A stretch of 64,000 bases of DNA from Ruegeria sp. HKCCD7303 (GTDB lineage: Bacteria; Pseudomonadota; Alphaproteobacteria; Rhodobacterales; Rhodobacteraceae). The notes beneath the pieces are model-generated. The model was not told the DNA's origin and ran no database searches. It was given only the letters and a program-made list of their open reading frames with translations. A program made the position numbers and the translations under genes. Shown piece by piece: positions 16,532 through 23,465 of this stretch; position 1 is the stretch's first letter; the number at the start of each line of letters is the position of its first letter. The stretch spans positions 30,800-94,799 of the forward strand of contig NZ_WVRE01000012.1 in the NCBI RefSeq assembly GCF_013111185.1, in the 5' to 3' direction.

Positions 16532-18421
16532 ATGGAATTACCAACACTGACCTACGAAATGATAGCCGTACTGAGTCTATTGTCTTTTACGGTCTTTCTT
16601 TTTGTTACCGAGATTATACGGATCGATGTTGCAGCAATTCTTGTAATGGTACTGCTTGGCGCACTGAGCTATCTGCCGGGGCTAGGTAATCTAGCCGATA
16701 TCTCCAAGCTCTTTGAAGGTTTTTCCTCGAACGCCGTGATGTCCATCATCGCAGTAATGGTAATTGGGGCTGGGCTTGATAAGACTGGACTGATGTCAAA
16801 GGTCGCGGCCTTGATCCTCAAGAATGGTGGCACGACTGAGGCTCGGATAATTCCCATAATATCAACAACGGTTGGTTTCATAAGCTCCTTCATGCAGAAC
16901 GTTGGAGCTGCTGCGCTTTTTCTGCCTGTTGTTAGCCGCATCTCGGCACGTACGGAAATCCCGATGAGTAGGTTGCTGATGCCCATGGGGTTTTGCGCAA
17001 TACTGGGTGGTACGATCACCTTAGTCGGGTCGTCGCCTCTTATCCTGTTGAATGACCTGATTGTATCGGCAAATTCATCCCTTCCGGCTGACCAACAAAT
17101 GGAGACATTTGGGTTGTTTTCAGTCACGCCTATCGGTTTGATGCTGGTGCTGACGGGGGTGCTTTACTTTGTGCTTTTTGGTCGTTGGGTCCTTCCAGCG
17201 CAGCGGGAGCGTGGAGAAGACGCAAGCTCGGCTCGGTCCATGCAGACCTATGTCGAAAACACCTACGGGCTTAGGGCCGATATGTTCGAAATACGTGTCC
17301 CTGAAGGCTCGATCATCATCGGGCAAACGCTTGCGGATTTAATGGTCGCCCATAACATGTACATTCTTGGCACATCCTATCGCGGCCACAAGGTCATCGC
17401 GCCGATGGCTGATACCAAGATCGAAGCGCCAGCGCGGCTTGCAGTACTTGGCCTGCGCCGGGTGGTTGCGCAACAGTTCGCTGAGCCTTACGGCTTAGAG
17501 ATACTTCCCCAACTAGATGTCTTTGCGGATGATTTCGCCGCGACCCAATCGGGCGTGGCTGAGGTTGTTATCCCGCCCGGTTCATCGGTTATTGGCCAAA
17601 CTCCGATTGATCTGCGCCTGCGTCAGACACACGGTTTGTCTTTGTTAGCCATTCAGCGTGGTGAAGAAACACTGAGCCACGTTGAAACCGAAGATCATGC
17701 TGCAACGCATATCGGGCAAGTCCCTTTGCAGTCCGGTGATACGTGTGTGGTTCACGTGCAGTGGGACCGCCTGACACGGTTGAAGTCGGACAGGGATTTT
17801 GTCGTTGTAACTTCGGATTTTCCCCAGGAAGAGCTACGGCCACACAAGGTCGGATGGGCGCTCGCCTTCTTCCTAATAGCGTTAAGCTTAATTCTGTTCT
17901 CTGATCTGCGCTTGTCATTGTGCCTGTTGATCGGCGCTATTGGGATGGTATTGAGCCGGGTGCTCTCGATTGACGAAGCCTACGAGTCGATTAGTTGGAG
18001 TACAGTTTTTCTACTCGCTTCGCTGATCCCGTTGGGCCAGGCAGTTCAAAACACCGGCACAGCGGATTGGATTGCAGCGCATGTGTTGGCCCTCCTTCAA
18101 GGGTGGCCGATATGGTCGCTGCAAGCAGGAATCGCCGTTTTGGCAACGGCGTTTACGCTGGTCATGTCCAACGTAGGTGCAACTGTTCTGCTGGTGCCGC
18201 TAGCAGTTTCTATTGCCGTATCGGCGGGTGGTAACCCGGCTGTATTTGCTCTCACCGTGGCAATTTCAACGTCCAACTCGTTTTTGATCCCAACACACCA
18301 AGTGAACGCGTTGATCATGGGTCCAGCAGGCTACCGGGTGGTCGATTTCGTTCGCTCAGGTGGAATCATGACCCTCCTTTTCTTGGTTGTCTCAATGACC
18401 GGGCTTGCCCTTTTCTTCTGA
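16532..18421 (+). CDS. SLC13/DASS family anion permease with two TrkA-C (RCK-C) domains
   Basis: A 629-residue inner-membrane transporter of the ArsB/NhaD and SLC13-type ion transporter group. A first block of membrane segments (residues about 10-190) contains the family-typical FISSFMQNVGAAALFLPV and GTITLVGSSPLILLNDL. A central cytosolic part (about 230-420) carries two TrkA-C-like domains (FEIRVPEGSIIIGQTLADL and VVIPPGSSVIGQTPIDL), and a second membrane block (about 440-629) has VMSNVGATVLLVPLA. Proteins of this layout move sulfate, dicarboxylates or related anions, or Na+. The substrate is not deducible here. ATG 16532 has TTGGAGGG upstream. It stands alone. Confidence 0.87.
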   Translation: MELPTLTYEMIAVLSLLSFTVFLFVTEIIRIDVAAILVMVLLGALSYLPGLGNLADISKLFEGFSSNAVMSIIAVMVIGAGLDKTGLMSKVAALILKNGGTTEARIIPIISTTVGFISSFMQNVGAAALFLPVVSRISARTEIPMSRLLMPMGFCAILGGTITLVGSSPLILLNDLIVSANSSLPADQQMETFGLFSVTPIGLMLVLTGVLYFVLFGRWVLPAQRERGEDASSARSMQTYVENTYGLRADMFEIRVPEGSIIIGQTLADLMVAHNMYILGTSYRGHKVIAPMADTKIEAPARLAVLGLRRVVAQQFAEPYGLEILPQLDVFADDFAATQSGVAEVVIPPGSSVIGQTPIDLRLRQTHGLSLLAIQRGEETLSHVETEDHAATHIGQVPLQSGDTCVVHVQWDRLTRLKSDRDFVVVTSDFPQEELRPHKVGWALAFFLIALSLILFSDLRLSLCLLIGAIGMVLSRVLSIDEAYESISWSTVFLLASLIPLGQAVQNTGTADWIAAHVLALLQGWPIWSLQAGIAVLATAFTLVMSNVGATVLLVPLAVSIAVSAGGNPAVFALTVAISTSNSFLIPTHQVNALIMGPAGYRVVDFVRSGGIMTLLFLVVSMTGLALFF

Positions 18422-18677
18422 GCCGCCTCTCGGCGGTCCGAACAGATCTGCTCTGCTTCAACTCAGGCGAACTCATAAATGAGGTTTTTGAGACCAAACT
18501 TTAGTGTTGGAGCAGAAGATACGAGACCTTCGCAATGAGTACGTTTGCTGCGATGGAGCGAAGAAAAGCGTCGAACTCATACAATCATGAAGTCGATATA
18601 CGCGGGAACTGGACCGATTTTGTTTTATCGATCATTGTTACTTTGCCAAGACCGTCGACATTCTTGGAGAGTTCACT

Positions 18678-19583
18678 ATGAAGTTCCTTCGTACACCGGA
18701 CCATCGGTTTGACGGGTTGCCAGATTTCACATTTGGCCCACACTATCTTGATGTGGATGATACCGAAGACGGTCGTCTCCGAATGCACTATTTGGACGAG
18801 GGGCCGACACAGGCACCGCCAGTATTGTTGATGCATGGAGAGCCAACCTGGTGCTTCTTGTATCGGCGCATGATTCCGTTATTCAAAGATGCGGGCCATC
18901 GAGTTCTGGCTCCTGATTTGATTGGGTTTGGACGGTCGGACAAGCCAACTGAGCGATCCGATTACACCTACCAACGCCACGTAGACTGGATGTCCGAGTG
19001 GTTGCGGAAAGTTGACCTGACGGGCATCACATTGGTTTGCCAGGACTGGGGCGGCCTCATAGGCTTGCGGTTGGTTGCGCGTATGCCCGAGCGGTTCTCA
19101 CGTGTGGTTGTGGCGAACACGGCCTTGCCCACTGGTGACACACCCTTGGGCGAGGCATTTCTTTCATGGCGGGAATACTCACAATCTGTGCCTGAATTTA
19201 ATTCGGGCCGGATCGTATTCGGCGGCACAACATCCAAGATTTCCGACGAAGAGGTTGCAGCCTACAACGCACCGTTCCCGGATTCACGCTATTTGGCAGG
19301 CGCTCGGCAGTTTCCAATGTTGGTGCCCGACAAACCCGACAACCCAGCTTCTGAAGCCAACCGAGCCGCATGGGAAACCCTCAAGACTCTGAACACTCCG
19401 TTTCTGACTGTTTTTGGAGAAGACGATAGGGTCATGGCAGGAGTAGACAAAATGTTCCAAAAGTCGATCCCTGGGGCATCTGGTCAAAATCATATCGTTG
19501 TGCCTAAAGCGGGGCATTTCATTCAAGAAGATGCTGGCACAGAGCTAGCACACGCGACCTTGAGATTCATTGAGCAAACCTAG
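18678..19583 (+). CDS. Haloalkane dehalogenase-like alpha/beta-hydrolase
   Basis: A 301-residue alpha/beta-hydrolase of the haloalkane dehalogenase family, closest by eye to the HLD-I type (DhlA/DhmA). The oxyanion segment is HGEPTW (53-58), the nucleophile elbow CQDWGG has Asp123 followed by halide-stabilising Trp124, the acid is in FGEDDRV near 249-250, and the base is His280 in PKAGHFIQED. The cap motif AYNAPFPDSRYLAGARQFP is typical. The position corresponding to cap Trp175 of DhlA seems to be a small residue, so true dehalogenase activity is uncertain and another ester or halide substrate is possible. ATG 18678 follows GGAGAG. It is monocistronic, with about 250 bases of leader. Confidence 0.85.
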   Translation: MKFLRTPDHRFDGLPDFTFGPHYLDVDDTEDGRLRMHYLDEGPTQAPPVLLMHGEPTWCFLYRRMIPLFKDAGHRVLAPDLIGFGRSDKPTERSDYTYQRHVDWMSEWLRKVDLTGITLVCQDWGGLIGLRLVARMPERFSRVVVANTALPTGDTPLGEAFLSWREYSQSVPEFNSGRIVFGGTTSKISDEEVAAYNAPFPDSRYLAGARQFPMLVPDKPDNPASEANRAAWETLKTLNTPFLTVFGEDDRVMAGVDKMFQKSIPGASGQNHIVVPKAGHFIQEDAGTELAHATLRFIEQT

Positions 19584-19781
19584 CGGCTATCAGTTGCTGC
19601 AATCCGTCGGAATGGTCGCCTTTGAAAGATGTTCGACTTTGCAACAGTTCCCGTCCAAAAAGGCTGCTGCTGATGGTTCTTCTGAACCACGCCTTAGAGG
19701 TTCCTCTTCGAATAATTTGATAGGACAGGCTTGAACGGCGCAGCCAATCGCAGAAGCGATTTTATGTCTTCCCTTGCGGCC

Positions 19782-20390
19782 TCAACTCACACCAAATTTG
19801 CGGCGCATATGCTCAGCTAAGGCCGTTACGCGACGTGGTTGGGCTCGGCTAGGCGGGAACATCATTTGCAAAGGTTTCGGCGGCGGGAGGAAGTCGCGCA
19901 AGACAGAAACAAGTCTGCCAGATCGAACATCGTCGCCGACATCCAGCTCCGACTTCAATACGACCCCATGGCCTGCAATCGCCCAATCGCGGATGAGTGA
20001 ACCATCATTGACTATTCGATTTCCTTTTACTGATACGCGCTGGGCATTTGGTCCTGATCCAAACTCCCAAACGTTGTCGATCATGTCGCCAAACCTCATG
20101 ACCAAGCAGTTGTAGTTTAATAGATCTTCTGGTTTTTCAGGCGTTCCAAATGAGGTTAGGTAACTAGGGGATGCACATACGAACCGTTGGTAGCTTCCTA
20201 GATTTCGCAATCTGAACGAGCTGTCTGTGATGTTGCCGAAGCGAACGGCGAGGTCAAAACCCTGGCCTACAAGGTCGACGTAGCCGTCTGAGAGGGACAG
20301 TTCGATTGAGATGGCAGGGTTCTCTTGGGTGAATTCGGCAATAACCTTGGAAACAATGCTCCGTCCCAAGTCAATCGGCGCGCTTATTCT
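19782..20390 (-). pseudogene. LysR-type regulator remnant lacking its DNA-binding half
   Basis: The minus strand encodes about 200 residues of a LysR effector-binding domain: RISAPIDLGRSIVSKVIAEF, SIELSLSDGYVDLVGQGFDLAVRFG, RFVCASPSYLTSFGTPEKPEDL, and the C-terminal half to the stop at 19782. The roughly 90-residue winged-helix domain that should precede it is missing. Similarity stops abruptly at about 20390, where the sequence becomes the 3' part of a SnoaL-like gene on the opposite strand. The frame runs on to an ATG at 20444 by chance only. Without an HTH the product cannot bind DNA. It is best explained by a deletion removing the 5' ends of two divergent genes. Confidence 0.85.
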
Positions 20391-20535
20391 GCATTGCCAT
20401 CGAATCTGGCCCGATGGTCTCGAGTACGCAGGGATCGATATCATTCGCCTGGATGCTGAAGGAAAGGTTGTCGAGCACTGGGATGTTCTTCAGGAAGTTC
20501 CAGCAAACAGTGAGAATGACAATGGCATGTTTTGA
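20386..20535 (+). pseudogene. SnoaL-like (NTF2-fold) gene remnant, C-terminal third only
   Basis: The plus strand from about 20386 encodes ILHCHRIWPDG, AGIDIIRLDAEGKVVEHW and DVLQEVPANSENDNGMF up to the stop at 20533-20535. This is the conserved C-terminal third of predicted SnoaL-like aldol-condensation proteins (NTF2 fold, about 130-150 residues). The N-terminal two thirds are missing and replaced by antisense of the LysR effector domain. The remnant faces away from the LysR fragment, as expected for the outer halves of a divergent gene pair after an internal deletion. Confidence 0.78.
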
Positions 20536-20671
20536 CGTAATCCTTAGGACAGCGGTGCATGGAACTTCGAAAGGTCTTGTCGGCTGAACCACGAAAGCTT
20601 AAGGGCATAAGTCTGATCCAAGAAACCCGTCGAAGCGTATCTATCAAGAACCTTTAAGCAAGGAGATAAAT

Positions 20672-21175
20672 ATGCTCCCGAAGAGTATTCTTGCGGCGAC
20701 CTTTGGATTATTTGCAGCCACTTCGCTTCAGGCTGGTGTACAAATTCGCTTTATAGAAGGCGCACCCAAAGACCGTTTTGTTCTGACAAACGTCGGAGCT
20801 TGCGAAGTAGAAGCCTCGACCGTCAAAATTGACTTGTCGCAATCTGCCGGACGTTTGATTTTCGACGTTACCGAAAAGGGTGCGGGTGTAGAGGTCTTCC
20901 AACCGCTTGAATTCGTTGAGGGTGCGGATGCCTTGCGACAAATTCCAGCGGTCGTGGACGGGCAAGATGCAATTGAACTTGAGATCGCCTCCCTCGCAGC
21001 CGGGGACAAACTCTCCTTTACCATTGATGTCGATGACACTATCGGGCAACGCGAAATCACCGTAACAGGGTCAGAGATCGAAGGCGCCACGGTGTCATTT
21101 ACCGATGAGGGTGAGACCAGTACTGCGATCTTCTCTTCCGAAGCATTTGTTAAAGTGACGACCAAGGACTGCTGA
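20672..21175 (+). CDS. Secreted protein of unknown function (aggregation-factor-core-like)
   Basis: A 167-residue protein with a clear Sec signal peptide (MLPKSILAATFGLFAATSLQA) and a small acidic beta-rich mature part. Two cysteines (one in TNVGACEVE, one at the very C-terminus, TTKDC) could form a disulfide. It resembles proteins annotated in marine roseobacters as aggregation factor core or MAFp3-like; I know no function for these. AAGGAG lies about nine bases before the ATG. It is followed by tspO after 13 bases and a CIA30 gene, with which it probably forms an operon. Confidence 0.78.
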   Translation: MLPKSILAATFGLFAATSLQAGVQIRFIEGAPKDRFVLTNVGACEVEASTVKIDLSQSAGRLIFDVTEKGAGVEVFQPLEFVEGADALRQIPAVVDGQDAIELEIASLAAGDKLSFTIDVDDTIGQREITVTGSEIEGATVSFTDEGETSTAIFSSEAFVKVTTKDC

Positions 21176-21188
21176 AAGCTATCCTACA

Positions 21189-21641
21189 ATGTCGAACTGG
21201 TTGATCCGCATAGCATTCCTTGCGCTTGTGGTGGGCGGCGGCATCCTGATTGGGACACTGACTGCACCTGACGAATGGTACGCGCAGCTTTCTAAACCGG
21301 CTTTCAATCCACCAAATTGGATATTTGGCCTGGTCTGGACTGTGCTTTATGTATTGATTGCCATGGTCGGTTGGCGTCAGTTCGAAACAGACCGAAGCTC
21401 GACCGCAATGAATCTTTGGTGGGCGCAGATGGGTCTTAACTTTTTGTGGTCTCCAACCTTTTTCGTTCTGCAGCTGCCGTGGTTTGCCCTTGTGGTTATT
21501 GTTGCGTTGTTGGCTGTCATCGCCACGTTCATTGCTCGGGTCAGGCACTCTGATCGTGTCTCCGCGCTGGCCTTCCTGCCGTACTTCGCATGGGTTGCAT
21601 TTGCCACGGCGCTGAACCTTTCAATTGCGCTACTGAACTGA
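21189..21641 (+). CDS. tspO: TspO/MBR family tryptophan-rich sensory protein
   Basis: A 150-residue five-helix membrane protein of the TspO/peripheral benzodiazepine receptor family. Seen are the N-terminal segment with GGGILIGTLTAPDEWYAQL, the diagnostic KPAFNPPNWIFGLVWTVLY, MNLWWAQMGLNFLWSPTFF, and the last helix with FLPYFAWVAFATALNLSI. In Rhodobacter, TspO is an outer-membrane protein that binds porphyrins and tunes photosynthesis and stress gene expression with oxygen. Here it lies in an apparent operon with a secreted protein and a CIA30 gene; the photolyase operon is 6 kb upstream. Length and motif agree fully with the family. Confidence 0.93.
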   Translation: MSNWLIRIAFLALVVGGGILIGTLTAPDEWYAQLSKPAFNPPNWIFGLVWTVLYVLIAMVGWRQFETDRSSTAMNLWWAQMGLNFLWSPTFFVLQLPWFALVVIVALLAVIATFIARVRHSDRVSALAFLPYFAWVAFATALNLSIALLN

Positions 21642-21652
21642 GAAGGAACAAT

Positions 21653-22207
21653 ATGCGAGCCAACTTCATTGGACTTGTTTCAGGTCTTGTTATCATCGGA
21701 TGCACAATGGCTCAGGCTGATGGAAAACTGACTGAAGACTTCTCCAAGTCTCCGGAGACGCGTTGGGACTACGTTGCCGACACGGTGATGGGAGGAGTTT
21801 CTTCAGGGCACGTGCAGTTTCGTTCGGAAGGTGATGTTGCATTCGCACGGTTGACCGGAACCGTGAGTACAGAAAATAACGGGGGCTTCATCCAGTTCCG
21901 ACGCAAGTTGTCTGATCGACCGGATGATGGTGTATCAGGTGTCAGGTTATTGGTGCGGGGGAACGGCGAACATTACTTTGTTCACCTCAGAACGCGTGGC
22001 ACAGTGCTACCGTGGCAATACTATCAGGCCGAGTTCGCAACTTCTGACGATTGGACCGAAGTTTATTTACCTCTGTCAGGTTTCAAGGCTTCAGGTGCCA
22101 TGTTGCGTGCTACTCCCATTGCTGACGAAATCACTTCAGTTGGAGTTGTAGCCTACGGGCACGATCACGAGGCCCGCGTAGATGTCAGCGAGATTGGTTT
22201 CTACTGA
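21653..22207 (+). CDS. CIA30 family protein with signal peptide
   Basis: A 184-residue protein with an N-terminal secretory signal that includes a possible lipobox (GLVIIGC), followed by a CIA30 domain: LTEDFSKSPETRWDYVADTVMGGVSSG, ENNGGFIQFRR, VSGVRLLVRGNG, WQYYQAEF and the C-terminal RVDVSEIGFY. The domain has a galactose-binding-like jelly roll and is named after the complex I assembly factor NDUFAF1. Bacterial homologues are found near carotenoid, photolyase and TspO genes but lack a proven function. ATG 21653 is preceded by GAAGGA at a proper distance and lies 11 bases after tspO. Confidence 0.85.
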   Translation: MRANFIGLVSGLVIIGCTMAQADGKLTEDFSKSPETRWDYVADTVMGGVSSGHVQFRSEGDVAFARLTGTVSTENNGGFIQFRRKLSDRPDDGVSGVRLLVRGNGEHYFVHLRTRGTVLPWQYYQAEFATSDDWTEVYLPLSGFKASGAMLRATPIADEITSVGVVAYGHDHEARVDVSEIGFY

Positions 22208-22316
22208 AGGTCAGGTTCCTAGTTTCACCTCGGATGCCAGCCATTGTGAAACTTGAGGTTGTCTTGTCTCAGGACGTTGATTTCGCGAAAACCTCGGCCA
22301 TCCAATCAAGGCTGGT

Positions 22317-22409
22317 GGTTTTGACGCAACCTCAATTCAAACGTACTCTACCAGCAGCCAAGCGCAAACGAGGACCATGTCTGATCCTGAACACAGAAAT
22401 GACTCTGCC
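22317..22409 (+). repeat. Left copy of an inverted 93-bp repeat flanking the catabolic island
   Basis: By hand alignment this stretch matches the reverse complement of 28261-28353 at 65 of 93 positions without gaps. Conserved blocks are TTTTGAC, TTCAAACG, CAGCCAAG and ACAGAAATGAC. The copy contains the stop codon and last 25 codons of the GlxA-type regulator gene, so that gene's 3' end lies in repeat sequence. I do not know the repeat family; it has no obvious transposase. Confidence 0.72.
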
Positions 22410-23360
22410 GTGGACGCCCGCTACGGGGGGGCTGCCGGTTCTCCTTCGGATCGGCTGGCCATATTGCTTTTGAAATGCCCTGCGCAGCCCCGAGCCTGAA
22501 GAAAAGCCGCAGCGCAGGGCGATTTCCTCGATGCTCAGCCGGGTGTGTGTGCTCAGATCACGCGCACGTGTCAGGCGCATGGCCTGGTAGTGCCGTCCAG
22601 GGGACACTCCGAGTTCTTGGTGGAACAGGCGCGCCAGACTGCGTTCAGACATGTTGGCGCAGGCCGCAAGCTCGGCCAGAGGCAGGGGTTTTTCCAGCGT
22701 GTCAGCCATCCTGGCGGACAGCATACGCAGCTTCTCGGAGCCGAAGGCGCGGAGCCCATGCAGCGCGGAGCCGGAAAGTTGCGCAGTTGTGTTGTCCTGC
22801 AGGAACATGGCCGCCGCCTCTTGCGCAGCGGCGGCCCCGAAGTGGCCAGTAATAAATTCCAGAATCAGATCAAGCGCGGTTGCCGCACTGCCACAGGTCC
22901 AAAACCGCCCATCTTGCACAAACCGGTCAGGTGATACCGCAGTGGCCAGAAAGCTTTCAGAAAACTCGTCAAAGAGCTGCCAGTGAATGGTTGCCCGTCG
23001 ACCGTTAAGCAACCCCAAGGTTGCCATCAGCCATGCGCCAGTGTCTGCTCCGATCACCACTCCTGACCGCAGCAGAGGGCGCAGCTGCCGTGAGAGTTGT
23101 TTTTCTGCGGCCTCTTTGCGGAAGTCATCCCCGCCTACGATTAGCGTCAGGTTGGCCGCTTCCATGTGTTTAAGGCAGTCGTCTGGCGCAACCCGAATGC
23201 CGCTTGAGCTGGTCACAGGCGCGTCATTCACCGTCAGAATTGTCCACCGGATGTCTGCCCCACCGCTGTCGCGCACAACACGCAGAGGTTCCAGCAGGCA
23301 GGCGAGGACGATGTTGGAGAACCGCTCCGACAAAAGAACTGTGATGGTGAGTGGAGCCAT
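22332..23360 (-). CDS. GlxA-type AraC family transcriptional regulator
   Basis: A 342-residue regulator with an N-terminal DJ-1/PfpI-like amidotransferase fold (residues about 1-190; ITVLLSERFSNIVLACLLEPL, LTLIVGGDDF, GVVIGADTGAWLMATLGLL) and a C-terminal AraC HTH domain (about 215-315; LPLAELAACANMSERSLARLF and IEEIALRCGFSSGSGLRRAF). GlxA-type proteins often control catabolism of quaternary amines, arginine or other nitrogen compounds. ATG 23360 is chosen because upstream codons lack homology. The last 25 residues come from a repeat, suggesting the original 3' end was replaced. It is divergent from the tandem CoA-transferase gene, 105 bases away, and is its likely regulator. GC content is higher than in the left neighbourhood. 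Confidence 0.88.
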   Translation of the reverse strand: MAPLTITVLLSERFSNIVLACLLEPLRVVRDSGGADIRWTILTVNDAPVTSSSGIRVAPDDCLKHMEAANLTLIVGGDDFRKEAAEKQLSRQLRPLLRSGVVIGADTGAWLMATLGLLNGRRATIHWQLFDEFSESFLATAVSPDRFVQDGRFWTCGSAATALDLILEFITGHFGAAAAQEAAAMFLQDNTTAQLSGSALHGLRAFGSEKLRMLSARMADTLEKPLPLAELAACANMSERSLARLFHQELGVSPGRHYQAMRLTRARDLSTHTRLSIEEIALRCGFSSGSGLRRAFQKQYGQPIRRRTGSPPVAGVHGRVISVFRIRHGPRLRLAAGRVRLN

Positions 23361-23465
23361 CTTGGCAGAATCCGCGCGTTTTTTGGCAATATTGGTTCGG
23401 CGGCTTCGGAAACGCAATCGTAACGTCAGTTCAGTGCTAGAAGCCCGACAAGGAGATAGGTTGAT

